DNA of 64,000 nucleotides from Meandrina meandrites (lineage: Eukaryota > Cnidaria > Anthozoa > Scleractinia > Meandrinidae), in the NCBI GenBank assembly GCA_963693305.1, contig OY855906.1:19991661-20055660 (forward strand). The letters are read 5' to 3'. Of this stretch, positions 31,968 through 44,888 are shown in pieces. How positions within the stretch are numbered: position 1 is the first letter of the stretch; the number at the start of each line of letters is the position of its first letter. The notes below the pieces were generated by a model that saw only the letters and a list, made by a program, of their open reading frames with translations, was not told the origin of the DNA and did no database searches. The position numbers and the translations under genes were made by a program.

Positions 31968-34900
31968 ATGGCAGAAAATAGATTGGCGCCCAAATTTGAG
32001 CGGGGAATTCAAAATTTATGCAACCATTTTACGCGCGTGCTCTTAATTCGCTCTATGTCGAACAACATGGTGTGTGTTGTTTCTGTCCTTTTAGCCACCT
32101 TGGCAGCACTTGCAATACATTTTCACCATGAATTGGTATTCAACAATGGTGAAACAAAAAACTACACAGTCAGTTGGCCTGACGTCCTTAAAATGTTTCC
32201 AATCGATGTTGATAGGGGTTTTAAAAATTTAGTTGGCGGCAGAAGTGGAGGCAAAAACGATGGATATCCACCGGATCACAGGCCTGGCCGATGGCAACTT
32301 TTTCCTTCTCTAGAATTCGATCCCCTGTTTTGGTATGATTTACAGTGGAATCAACCAGATAAAATGCTCCTTTTTCCAAAACAGTGGTATGAAGATGAGG
32401 AACTGGCATTCGCTTGGATGTCGATCATAGGAAACCAAAAGAAAACAAAAATTGCTGACAAGGTAAGCAGTGTCCACGGATAATCTTAATATTTGTATTT
32501 TACTGCATGCGCTCATCTAATACGAGGACATTTTGCAATCAATTTCAAGTTCAAAGACATTCCTTTTTTTCTATTCTTTTTTACAGAGAACGACAGAAAT
32601 AGTCTGTTCTTGTCAGGGGGCGTGCAACTGCAAGACCTTTACATCAGCGGCGCCCGTTCCTGATATGCATATGCTGCATCTAAACCTCAAACACCCTATG
32701 ACTTGTCAAGTTATTCCTCTGAAAGTTCCAAGAATGTTCTTGAAAAACGAGAAATGCCTTCTTCGACACATAAGCCATACTTTGAACATGGACCTCGAGA
32801 GTTGCTATCTTCTCATTGATAGGCAACCGGTAAGTTAATTCATGTCAGCGCAGTTGCGTTACCCAACTGTGACTTTGTGTTTAGCCATTGGGTAAAGCAG
32901 TAAATTAAGATAACAATTTATTCAACTTTGCAAACTGTAAGGCTTACATGGCATGATTATTGCAAGTTTAAAGTCTTGTCATTCCTTACGAGGAGCTCGC
33001 ACACAACTAAACCTTATATGACTGGCCACTAAACACAAAAAATTATCCCTAATAGTGCAACCAGTTTATCTCGTTTGTACTTGAAATGTCTTCATTTACC
33101 TCTCTGGAAGATACATTTCGCGTGAGGGCATTTTAGGATTAATATCATTTAAGGCGGTCATTCATGAGATTTTGTAATAGGTATCGTAGTTCTTATTTAT
33201 CATTATGTGGTATGACGGTGTTACTCTTGTCAAAAAATAATATATTTCTTTGATCGACATTCTTTTAATGAGGTCAAAAGTCAAAACCGCCATATTTATG
33301 TAGAGCAAGGATCAGTGGTGGAAATCTTACCCAGAATAGCTGGAGGAGCTAAAGGATGTAAGACTACCATAAATGTAAGTTAGTTTCTATTTTATTTGGC
33401 CGCTCGTTTCATAGAGAGAGAAAAACGTGACCACGCAGCCATATAATATGTTGCGCTACGTCGATCTAACGCTTTTACAACAAAATCAATTTCAAAATAA
33501 AATCCTTGCTCGCTCACTGGTAGAAAGTTATGGTCAATGCGAGTTTAAACAATGACTGTGATGTAAACTGTAACGCAACGTTATTTTCTTCAGGGGTGGT
33601 CTAATAGGGTTGTAGACCATGGAAAGATGAGGTTTGTTAACCCAGATGTGTGTACTGTTGGAATAAATTGCTTGGCCTCTTAATAGTCATGTATAGAAAC
33701 ATTGAAATGGATAATTTGTCTGACGTATACTTTTCATTTCAAACGTTCTAGCCATCTAGGCGATGAGTATTAACCCTGTCCGCCCAGGGAAACACTGAAG
33801 ATTGCGCATGGATTGACGATGATGATAGGAGAGTAAGTGACAGCATCGAATTACATAATTTATTATGCTTTATACAATCTCAACCAAACTCAGTCAGGGT
33901 CGCCGGAAGAGTTTGGAAATGGTTTAACCCTCAAGTTCCCGCAACGTGCTCTGAACCTGGTTAACAGAACGTAGTAGGGCATCTTTTTTGCGAAAAGATA
34001 ATTTATTTCTACAGTAAAATAAAGCAAACAGATATTGCGAAGAAGAAATTAAAGTTATTCTGAGCACACACTACGAGCTTTCCGTGGAACGAATAACCCT
34101 CATAAAGAACACAAAATGGTCTAGTCTATTTTATACTTGTTTTTTAATCGACAGTAGAGGCACAGTTATCATGTTTTTGTTTGCGATTAATTTGCAGTGT
34201 TTAGTAGACGAACCAGTTCGATATGAACCCACCTCTTCGGACGAAAATGACAGCGACGATGACTCACATGAGAAGGAAAACAATCTTGTGCAGGACAATG
34301 CAAAAAGCAAATCAGTCGCTGTACGAACAACTCTCAATAATGGAAACAAGGCAAGGTTTTCAATCATGTTTTAAGGGGGGGGGGGGGATTACGACTCTCT
34401 TACCTACCTTGTAGTGTGAAATGTTTTGGTTATTTGGATGGTTACTACAAAAAAAAAGAAAAAGAAAATATCTTGTAAACGTTAAAACTTTGGCACCTTG
34501 CGACATGGAAACCTTACCTTAAAACTATTTTGATCGTGACAAGGAAAAAACGTTTTCCTGCGTATTTTCGCTCATGCCGTTTTGCATTTGTGTATTATTA
34601 CTTGATATGTCTCGTAAAAAACTTATTTCTGAGGTGTAGTAATAAACAGGTTCAGACATGCAGATTGTATAATATCATCATTATTGGACATGATCGAACA
34701 TAATTGTTTTCTATTGCATGCAGTGTTTTGTAGGTGTGTCAAAGAGAAAGCAGAAGGCACTATCACTGAATGAAATAGAAGGAGCCATGCAAAAGAAATG
34801 CTGTAAGGCAAACTGCATCCAGATGAAGCTTAGCAAAAGTGAAATCATGAAGACACGGACAACATTCCGCTCACTGACAGAAGAAGCTCAAAGGTCCTTT

Positions 34901-37900
34901 ATTTTAAATTTTTTCCTGTTGTCTCAGTACCATCACAAAGGGAAAAGAAGTTACGCATTCCGTGTGAATGGAGAGAACGTGTGCCGGCTAGCTTGGATAA
35001 AGCTCGAACAGTATTTCACCAACAACGTAAGTGTAAATTGTTTCAAGAATCAACCTTTCCTGTACGTTGGCGATACCACAGCCAGACTAATTCACAATAG
35101 ACCCACAATAGTGTTGCCGTTTTTGAGCTTTATTGGTGAACCAACTGTTTTAGAATACTTGATTAATCGATGCTGATTACATAAAGTTGCCAAGCGGTAA
35201 AACCTTCCTTCGTTTAATTCTTTGTAGACATAGGACCATGCTATTTGATGTTTGTTATTGCTACCTAGGTTTCATCGGCTGCAAAGAGAATATGAGCACG
35301 AGGGCAGGCTTTCCGCAGAGGGGGCAAGGAAAGGACGATTGCTTTCTTTTCCAAGTACGCTTAAAGCCGAAGCATGGTTTAAAGGTATGTATATGAATCT
35401 AAATGGAGTGTCCCTGCGTGGTTACCACAGAGCTTTTTCAACTTGGGAAATATCCGAATAAGGTAACCGTTAAAGAAGGTTGACTAATAAAACTGACCTT
35501 TGTCAACACGATAAATGCCCCATGACATTGCAAAGCAGACGCTTTTTCAACGCAAAAATGCGTGCATTTTTCGCTTATTTTCAGATTACATCGAAGACTG
35601 CGCAGATCGTATCCCCAATGAAGACAAATTTTGTCTTCCGACTTGTATGACGAAGACGGAAATATACAACACCTATGTGGAGGACATCAACAGAGCTGGA
35701 ATGAAACCGATTTCATTACCCACATTTTGTAGGATGTGGAAATCAAAATTTCGGAACGTCATTATACCCAAGGTAAAACTTCAACCTGACGCTATGGACG
35801 ATAAGAAATTTTAGCCCAACAACAAAGAATGTCACTGAGTATGTTAGCCTGTTCAGCTAGGATGTTTTCAAATAGCTTGTTCTTAATTATTTCTTCTTGC
35901 GGTTTCTATTTTTGCTAATATTGCCTTGCTTTTCAGGAAAACAAATTCACGAAGTGTGGCGTATGTGTGGCCATAAAGTTGTGTTTGCAAGGGACTACAG
36001 ACAAAGAAAAAAGAGCAATGTTTGCAAACAAAAGGAAATTGCACAACAAGCAACAGATGTAAGGACTCATGTAGTATTCTGGCTGTATTATCGAGTATTA
36101 TACAATGGCGGGTACAACAAGTATACAAAATACACAATTGCTCATTTAAATTTTCTGCAAGATAGGTTTTTCACATATTATCTCTTTCACACGAACGGAT
36201 AGATATTGATTATTCATTCATTTTACTGCTCATTTTATTTTTCCTCAGGGCAGAACGAAGAGCATATTATGGAAACTGCTTTAAAGCGGAAAAATCACCG
36301 AAGCAGTACCTGTCACTCATCATTGACGGAATGGACCAATCTAAGACAAATCTGCCACATGCAAATTGTCTTTCAAAAGTAAGTTCAAACGCGGAAATTC
36401 AGATAGGCCCTGGAACGTTTCAAATTAAGCAGTTTGAGTATTTTCATCTAAGCTTGTTTTATTATTTCACTCTGCATAAGAGTCGATCTTTTTTTTTTTG
36501 TAGGACGAGGCCTACCACTTCCTGAGAACCCACATTACCGGGGCTATTTCGCATGGAAACGGGCGAATATTTTCCTTCATCGATCTAATGAGATGACCCC
36601 ATGACTCCAATTTGACTTTAAATGTCCTACTCAAGATATTTATGGAACTTGCCGAGGTACGATTGCTGTATGATAAATATACAGTACACAGTTATACTAT
36701 GATGTTTCAATGCTGCTATACATAGCAACATAGGCTGTGGACAATACATGTACTAATAATTGTCACGACCTCGAGGTCATTATGTCAAGAATTGCCAAGG
36801 AGGGGAAGTGTCCCAATGTCAAGCAGAAGCACCGTTTTCTAGTCCAAAATCAATAGCCTTCATAATGCTTCGACTTCGATGAAATACTTGCTTCATTTTA
36901 TGTCTTACTTAGCAGTACTTGTACCCTAACTTACTAATAATCTAATATTGCAAAGTAGTTTCTAAAACGCGAAAAACTGTCAGCCTTCTTAATTTGATTC
37001 GCGCGTTATTACTTACAGGAAGGACAGCTGCCTCCCTATCTTTTTCTCCAATGGACAATTGCTATCGAGAATGCAAAAACCGCTTTATCTTAGGTTTCTG
37101 CGCTCTACTGGTGAAAAAAGGTATATTCAAAGAGGTAAGACTGAAGATACGTACTCTATCAGGTCAATTGTTGACAACTTTTGACCTTTACATGGTTAAT
37201 AGTAAGTGGTCGGAGATATTGGACAAACATTTACAGCCAACGGGAAACGGGCGAAATGAACGTGCACGGCCACCATTAAAAGTCCCAACATTTCGGCTAA
37301 AACTTCAACCTTCATCACTCTTGTTAGCGCCAAAACGCCACTGAATTTGAAGTGCGTGTTATTTTCCACTTACATTAGTTTATGGCTGTTCCGTAGTTTG
37401 TATTAACTCACTTCATTTTATTTATTACTCACTTCAGGTTAGATTATCATTTCTCATGGTTGGCCATACTCACGAGGATGTAGACCAGGTACTTACAATG
37501 ATTGTATGACTTTTCCAGTGCCAAAAATAATTACAGATTTTGTGCCAAAAAAAATGTAATCGGTTAATGCTCGAGCTTTCCTGGACTGGATGGCGGAGCG
37601 TTGGATGGCCTCTAATTGGAGAGGAGCAACGAACTAAAGTGAGAAGGTAAAGTGGAGGTCCTCAACCTCACAAGGACGTTTAGAGAAGGTGGAGGCCAAT
37701 TCTCCACCATAATAACTGAGCACGCTTGCATGTATGACTGGCATATACAACAACAAAATACAAGTCTTGCGGGAAAACCCACAAGCAGGCATAGCCAAAT
37801 CACTTTGCTAGATTTGCTACCTTGTAATAAAAACTTCTCTGTTTGACAGTTTTTCAGCAGAATTTCAAAGCGGCTTAGACGACAAGACAGCATGACACTT

Positions 37901-38763
37901 CCGGAACTTCAGGTCAATGTGAGGAAGGCACATAAACCAGAGGCAGAAACGCACATAATGGACATCATATTCGACATTAAAAGTTGGATTGAGCCTTGTT
38001 TAAACTCAATTAAACATCACATATATCCCCATATATATAAATTCACTAAGGTAAATGGGGAGGTAGTGATGAAGTACAAGCAATGGGCCAGCGATGAATC
38101 ATGGCTACCAGAAGGACCTGGGCTCCGTCTGCTAGCCCAGGAACCAGAAGGAACGCCGGCAGTTGTGCGCCCAGATACAACAAAGATGCTAGACGTTAAA
38201 GCGTTGGAAGATAATGTAAAAAAATGCAAAAGGCTAACTGCTGAACAAAGGGAATGGTGGGACAATTTCATTCACAACGAGAGGCGATATCGACAGAAAT
38301 GGAGTAGCGCCAGTGAAGAATACCTTAAAAATGCTAAAAAAAACAAATGGTATTTAGACAAGTTGAAAAGGCATAAGCCAGTCCGAGAGTTAAGAGAATC
38401 TGAAAACGATCCTGACCAAGAGGTACGAGAAGCGACGCTCAGCCACCTCCTCGAAAAAGCAAATCAATGTCCACAGGTTTGAAATAATTATTTGATTTGA
38501 GGTTAAAAGTATAAAGATTTGCAGATTTTATAGTTAAGCATAAGCATACCGTCGAACGAAATATTGTGCTTGTATATTTTACAGTAAAAATGAGTACCTT
38601 CTAAACGTTATCAGTGATAACAGTTCGACACATGTTTGTTACGACTTTCAGAGTATATCAAATGTATGCCTTTTTTCATTGACAGGTGAAAGTTGGAGAT
38701 AAGAGAAAACAGACGACTACTGCTAGAGCTCCTCGCCAAAATAAAAAAAGAAAAACAAAATGA
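31968..38763 (+). pseudogene. DUF7869-like putative DDE transposase, ~15 exons, inactivated
   Basis: Exons by eye: 31,968-32,462; 32,587-32,829; about 33,280-33,373; 33,788-33,832; 34,198-34,350 (GC donor); 34,724-35,026 (SQYHHKGKRSYAFRVNGENV); 35,269-35,384; 35,585-35,772; 35,937-36,058 (TKCGVCVAIKL); 36,249-36,378 (SLIIDGMDQSKTNLPH); 36,504-36,656 (PHDSNLTLNVLL); 37,019-37,134 (DNCYRECKNRF in the shifted frame); 37,438-37,488 (LMVGHTHEDVDQ); 37,850-38,476; 38,686-38,763 (basic tail). D (IIDG), D (DNC) and E (HTHED) in this order fit an RNase H-like DDE core. TGA at 36,594-36,596 and a one-base shift near 37,050 inactivate it. The family name is recalled; its transposase role is inferred. 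Confidence 0.75.
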
Positions 38764-39364
38764 AATACGTTTCCCGTTTCATAAATGCTGTTTTGTTGCT
38801 GATGATATGTTGCTGCTACATTTAAAGCGGTTATAAGTTCAAGAGTCGAGAAGAAAGAACATTTCACTGCATTTGTACGTTGAACATAGTCAAGAACGAC
38901 ATCCATTAGGAACCGGCATTTTTGCGTAAAATGTTTTAATATACCCCGCACTTATGCTAATTTGCATTTTTTTTTTTTATCAGTTAGAATATTGCTAGTT
39001 TTTTTTTTCAGCCTATGCTGAATGTTCTTCTTTTTCTACCGACTTAAAGTTGAAAATAGTCTTGTCGATATTAATAGATTTTAGCGTATGACATTTCCGC
39101 ATTAGAATGTATTAGGGCATCAATTTCAAGTGTTTGTTCAACAGGATCGAACATTTGGTTGGTGCAGGTTTTTATCGTTAGCTTGAGACGCTTGTTTCCA
39201 AATTGGTAAGACAAAGAATTTTATACCGTTTATTATAAAAAAAAATTACGATTTTGCAAATGTCAATATCGAAATCCTTATAAAAGTTTTTTTTACATAA
39301 AAAAAACAAAGGGTGTATAGACAGCGTTTATAGGTCCGACATAGGGTTAAACAGTAGCATCTTC
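38764..39364. other. Non-coding spacer between the plus-strand gene and the right arm
   Basis: AT-rich, with several T and A runs (38,969-38,979, 39,001-39,009). No ORF or repeat unit was recognised. Confidence 0.5.
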
Positions 39365-40982
39365 ACAATTTGTGCACGTTCACGAATTCAGTTAGACCAG
39401 CCTAAAGATTGTAAGTTTTGCCTTTATAATTTTCTTTTTTACATGTACATCTATATAGTCTCTATAAATAGTGTGAATGAGTCATAAAAAAGGCAAGCAG
39501 AATCTGCTTTGCAATATAAACTCACTGTCTTGGCTGTCGAAGAAGTCGTCTTTGATTCTCTGCGATCAATTACGCGTGCGCATCAGAGGTCATCAGAAAT
39601 GCCCCGCTGGAATGTACGTCGAAAACGCGGCAAAATTCGTTCATCAGAGAGGGTTTAATGGACATGCTAAAACTAAAACCTACGAGCCATTTACTTGCAC
39701 AAGTACAAATATCAAGCGGTTTTAGATCATTTTCACTGACAGATACAAGTTGACAAAATTGATCATTTCATTTGAACGTGTCATCGCGATCTTGGCATCA
39801 ACACGAAAGGAAAGCTCGTGGCGCGCAAACTAGGAACGGTGTACGCGAACGCCAATCGACACTTTACCCAAGAAACTTGAAAATGAAGCTTTGTAAAGGA
39901 TTGGACACGCGAGTTATAACCTGAAACAATAAATACAACTGGATCAATGATGCCCGTACATGTTTCTAGCTGCTTCATACTACAAAGGTCAGTGTTCAAA
40001 TAGAACTAATACACAATGTTGGCCGGTATACACGTATACACGTATACATGTAAAAGCCAAAGGGTCACACATTCTTTGTTTCTGGAGTCAACCACGTTCT
40101 TCAAGATAAAGTGAACTAAACTACTCGTCCTCCTCGGCTAAACTGGAAAGAATGTGGTGATTATGGGCCGATTTACAAAACATCGTGTTTCATTTCTGCG
40201 ATCTAATTTTCTCATACTCTAAACGCTAATCGTTCTCCAGGGGTCGTAATGAATATTTGAAGTCGCTCATGCATGCAAACAAATGCCAATTTTTATCGTA
40301 CTGTCGCAAAAATGAAAGGTTAAGTACGTGATAAAAAGCACAGACAAGAAAACGGCTTGCCTGACAATAATAACTCGAACCCGTAAATCTCATTTTGTCA
40401 TGAATTTTGAACAGCGCATCTTGGCCGCCAAACATTTTCTCGTGCACTCTTGGGTTTTAAAGGTCATATCCTTTTGGTAGTCGACGTTGAATGTATATAC
40501 AATATATTTTTTTAGCCCGTCCAGGAGAGGACACAGGGATTTGACATATGTACATTGCTTAAAGTGTATTATTCATCTTTATGTTACGTTTCCGTTGTAA
40601 AACACCGAACCATTGCGCGCGCTAAGCTTCGTGTAACCCAAGACAAGCCAAAGTAATTTCCGGCCATAATAACACTTGCCAAGAAACATTTGCGTGAGTG
40701 AAAGTTTAATGGCTAATGAAAAAACCACAGCCTTTTAATCCTCGAAGGTATTTCGTCGAGGTATTTTAGAAGAAACATTTGGAAACTGGGGACCGCAACT
40801 CTCTTATTTTACGTTACCTATTGATCGTTGATCGTAGTTTTTAGCCCATATGAGTTTCTGGTTGACATAATAAGAACAAAATACTTTGTTAATGAAATGC
40901 CTTTTTTTTCGCTTTCCTTTTGTGCTCCAAATTTAAAAGTGTCATGTGTGCTTTTATAAAAGGAAAACGTTTTAACTACTAG

Positions 40983-42607
40983 TGGTACCTATCGGTAGAA
41001 GTGCCAACGAGTACAACAAGAGAGAAGGGTTGTGAGGATAATAAATTTATTGTAAATGTTTGACTAAAAGTACACTTTATGATGTGGGTGTGATCAATGT
41101 ACATTGCATGTATTCGTTGCGGAATGTTTGTGGAATAAACTGATGCGATTTGGTGAAGGCCTAATGAAGGAGTTCTAAAATGATACTAAAGTAGTGAGAA
41201 ACCTTGTGAAATCCATGTAATTTGAGGGTTGCAAGCCATTGCAGTTCTATGCCGCTATTTTCGAAAGGTGTCAGCTGTTTTTAAGTCCAATAGACCTTAA
41301 ATCAAAGTGGCTGTGAGCCACTGAAACTCGGAAAATATATAGCCTTTGTTTACTTCATATATAGTAACACAAATAAAGGCTGCATTTTACCCAACCCCCT
41401 ACCCGCTTCACAAGACTAATTGATTACTAAATTTAATATTAAAGACTCTCTGTCGACTGCGAGTGTTTGTTATTGCTTTGATTCTGGCAAATATGAAGAA
41501 AATCGTTCGAAAATAAAAAAGATTTAGGGCATTCGCGGCCTAAAATAAAATATACCGGTAGAAACAGGTATAAAATGTTTACTTTCGAGGTCATCCAGCT
41601 AAGAAATACTTTATTTTGAAATTATGACCTCGCGTCGTGGGGCGCGAGCTACAATTACAATTACAAGCTCCTGTCGCCATACGCGTCATTAGTCGTCATT
41701 TGAAACAACTCCATAAAATAAATTTCCTTTTTATTTGCTTTTAGAAGCACATATACAGAGTATATATATACAGTACTTAGTGCTCTTAAAATACAAGATG
41801 TAGAACTAGAGCAATGAACATTTCGTGGCGATTTCCATACCGCGGTTTGGAATTCCTGCGGAGATTGTTTCGATAAGCGGTCACGTACAGATTCTAAATG
41901 CTTTCAGTTCGATCTTTTTTCAGTCTGAAAGAACGCACTTTTCATCTAAATAAAAATTTCAAATAATCTCAATAAAGCTTACTTGGTACTGGAAGAATCT
42001 ACTGGCAATGCGAAGGGAAATAATTCTGTAGCGATTCAGTGTCACTCAGCTCAATACTGCAACAAACGTGAGCAGTTTTCACTTTGCCTGTATCCGAGGT
42101 CATCTTCTTTGTTTCTCCATTGATTCTGGCCAGATTTTCTTGAATAAATCTTTTCGGAAGAGCCTCTGGTTACAGTCTACAGTCCTTACGCAGGCGATTC
42201 TTGGCACCCGCCATGCATGGCTAAAACAGCTAAAAGCAGGCCGTTGTTTAGCTTCTCACACATGTGAGTTTGCGGATCACGTATCGACGCCATGAATCAT
42301 GCATCGTGCACGTGCTGAACAAATAAGTAGCGCGCTGATTGGCCACAACTATGACAAATTGTGCACGTGCTGAACAGTTACTGCTCAACAGATTGGCTAA
42401 AAACATCAGACATTGTGTCGTCACGATCTACCTTACATTACATTACCTTACATTACATTACATTACATTACATTACATTACTTACATTTCTACATTTTGG
42501 AACGTTTGTGAGATTTTTTCCGCACATACAAATCTTCTCACGGCTCTATAATCTGCCGCCTCGTCAGGCCTTCTGGTCTTCCAGAAGGCCTGACTCGTTG
42601 GCAATGA
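40983..42607. mobile_element. 1.6-kb insertion in the right arm
   Basis: Absent from the left arm. It contains an 11-bp inverted pair TGCCAACGAGT (about 41,003) and ACTCGTTGGCA (ends about 42,603) near its edges, a 22-bp palindrome at about 42,565-42,590 (GCCTTCTGGTCTTCCAGAAG and on), a duplicated GCACGTGCTGAAC word (42,309 and 42,363) and a pentanucleotide run. There is no coding sequence. The 24 bp before the left TGCC word have no counterpart on the right, so the exact borders are uncertain. Confidence 0.6.
42430..42485 (+). repeat. (ACATT)n microsatellite
   Basis: About ten copies of ACATT with two irregular units, inside the insertion in the right arm. Confidence 0.9.
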
Positions 42608-43099
42608 GCTGAAATGAAATATGCGAAAAAAAAAACTGTTCCCTTGCTTTTGATAATTCAGGTCTGGTAGTTATCAGTTTCTACCAACACATAAAGTCTT
42701 CAACAGATGTTCATAATTGAGACAATAGCCTTTGTCAATTCAACTATTTCAATTTGGGAAGAATTCTGGTTATTCACAATTTTGAGTTTTCATTGGTTAA
42801 TGTGGCCAACATTAGTGGATAACATGACCATAGTTATTCAGTGTTATCCTGTTATTGGATAACATGACTCTCATTGGTTATAATACACTTCTTAGTGGAT
42901 AACATTGTTGGGCCCCTGCATCTGGAGAGCTGGCTTTTTCTGATTGGCTCTAACAGCCAATAATGGGCAATAATGAATGACAGCCTTTAGTGCCAATTAC
43001 AATGAAAAAGTACCAATTACCTTGAAACACTGTTATTTATACCAATTTTTTTTAAACATTGTCTTTGAACAATTTTCATTAATAAATGTCACAGTCTTA

Positions 43100-44469
43100 G
43101 GGCTGCGTTTCCTGGTTGGACTCTTTACTTGCACTGCTCATTTCTTTGTGTAGTCCCTTTTCTTTTGTTGTTTCGCTTTGATTTTATAGTTCTGCACAAT
43201 GTCTTACGCATAGGAAAAGGAACGAACTCTAATATACAAGTCCACAATGCTCTGTAAAACATCCTTAGCAACATGCTTGTCAATCCTCAGCTCGGAATTC
43301 AATAGCAATGTACCATAAGCTGCTTTAACTTCCAAGTCACTAGATGACTCTGACCTTATTTTCTCAATATTGATCTTCAGTACTGGACCATTACAAGTTC
43401 ATGACCTGAAGGGTTTTTCTGCCTGCAAAAATATTTTTTCTGCAGCCTTAGTAATTCCCTATAACCCACCATGGCTCAGACAGGACACAAGCTTCTGACT
43501 TGCATCAATAGATTCCTCTCTACCATCTTTCAGTATTGGCATTGACTGTTGACTTTCTGGTGACCTGCTACATTTTGATTGAGCAAGCTTGTGATGAAGT
43601 TTATTTAGCACATAGCCTCCAATGTATTGTAATCTGGCCATTTCTTTCTCAGTTAACTTGGCCCCAGATGCTGAAGAGTTGGTACACCCTTGTTTCTTAC
43701 TGTAGGAGAGCAGGTGGTCAGCAAGTTTAGTAGAAAGCAAAGTTGCAGCATTCCTTGGCAATCCTACAAAATAGTTTGTTGACCTCAGAGTAACAGTAGA
43801 GTAAAACATTGAATAGAATTTTTCTCCATTTCTTTATTTAGCCAAGTATTTGAAAACATCTTGGAGGTTCTTAAATTCATCTGTTTCTTCGCTGATTCCA
43901 GTAAATGTGTAATCCTTCAACTCCTCTCTAACATTCTTAGGGAAGACTATGTTGTCTGTCAATCGTTGTTTGGCTTCATTGACCATTCTCGTGAGAACGT
44001 CGGATGTAAGCTGGAATCAATGGTCTCCTTCTTCTCCTTTGCTCATGGCATTGTTATTTTCACCGACAGTTTTATGTTAAGCAGTTATATGTCGTTTCAA
44101 GCCACTCTTGCTTTTGCACCTTTTGTGGCAGTGCTGACATTCGATGCTGTCCTTCTGGACCTAGATAAAATGTTGATTTTGCGTGTTACATGACAGTAAA
44201 GAAAACAACATTGAACAACATTCGTGTAATTTCCGACCATGCTAACATCCTGAACTTGCAAGTAGTGTAAAAATCTGCAGTGACAAATCTAGGTTCAATG
44301 ACTACTACACAGCGATCTTCTACATTTTATCATGCTATTTACGAGATTGTTTTACTTATTTCAGTCACTGCCTCTTCAAAGTGATCTTTGATTTTGTCCC
44401 CAGTTTCCAGAGTCTCCAAAATCACCTCAAAATCATCTCCAAATACAAAGAGATCGCTTTTGTCCGCCA
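43100..44469 (-). pseudogene. Decayed C2H2-finger gene of a multicopy cnidarian-type family
   Basis: From the ATG at 44,469 (MADKSDLFVFGDDFEVILET), an exon encodes an acidic helical N-terminus. A second exon, after the acceptor at about 44,162, holds a classic finger CQHCHKRCKSKSGLKRH with a TAA just before its last histidine. A long helical region follows (43,810-44,000), then LTEKEMARLQYIGGYVLNKL (near 43,640) and a C-terminal block with RVRSFSYA (near 43,205). Several stops and frameshifts interrupt it. The architecture recalls uncharacterised, repeated cnidarian proteins. The resemblance of the LQYIGGYV block to the end of P-element-like transposases suggests transposon ancestry, but that is inference. 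Confidence 0.6.
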
Positions 44470-44489
44470 TGTTTGTTTGTGTGCTGTGC

Positions 44490-44615
44490 ATGGTTCTTCT
44501 CACGTGACTTGTTGCATCACCCTCAAACACAAAACAATAACCCCGTCCTTTAAAGTTTGCCGGTTTTCCCAACCAGTCCCCTCTACCAACTACGTTGACA
44601 TGCACAAAGTTGCAG
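44490..44615 (-). repeat. Inverted copy of the 16.1-kb promoter-proximal module
   Basis: Complement of this stretch aligns to 16,085-16,210. It lies directly upstream of the ATG of the C2H2-finger pseudogene, as the other copy lies upstream of the THAP exon. Confidence 0.6.
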
Positions 44616-44888
44616 CTGAAACTGAAACCATCGTCAAAACAGAGACTGCTACAGGACAGAAGCATTGGGAACATCATGTCCATGGTCAGTGAGAAAAGAC
44701 AGCTGCCAGGGAAGCACACAAAGAAATGTGCAAAATGGCCATGAAGATTATGAACAGAATCGATACAGTGTTAAACAAATTTTGAAAGCTCGGAGAGCAA
44801 TTAAAATATTTTTTCCTGTCAGGTAGCTATGGAAAACTGTTTGCAAGTTATCACTGAAATGTTCTATTTTCTTTTACTCTTGACAGTA

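Larger units (their letters stand above)
23793..43033. mobile_element. Giant (~19 kb) composite bounded by ~2-kb inverted repeats
   Basis: The left arm (23,793-25,845) is repeated in inverse orientation at 39,365-43,033, where a 1.6-kb segment interrupts it. Between the arms lie two divergent intron-rich genes (25,900-31,163 minus; 31,968-38,763 plus) and a shared 0.8-kb upstream region. Genes between long terminal repeats, one of them with a putative DDE/RNase H-like core, fit a large DNA transposon. Outermost matching bases are AACAGTGTTTCAAGG (left) and its complement (right). No convincing target duplication is visible, so an alternative origin as an inverted segmental duplication is not excluded. 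Confidence 0.72.
39365..43033 (-). repeat. Right arm of the giant inverted repeat, interrupted
   Basis: Inverted copy of the left arm in two blocks: 39,365-40,982 (inner) and 42,608-43,033 (outer). The join point corresponds to CAGCTCAT|AGTTAAAAC in the left arm (about 24,219-24,235). Small indels distinguish the arms, so they have diverged or were homogenised incompletely. Confidence 0.85.

Noticed and set aside
33275..33375. Ubiquitin-like fold in the second and third exons of the DUF7869-like gene
   Set aside because: Only a vague ILPRIAGGAKG resemblance to a Gly-Gly end; too weak to call without a profile search.
42339..42612. Frames in the (ACATT)n region
   Set aside because: Microsatellite translation, no protein signal.
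23793..43033. Target duplication of the giant element
   Set aside because: Flanks TACCTTT and ATTTATA next to the outermost matching bases do not agree at 2-10 bp, so no duplication is claimed.
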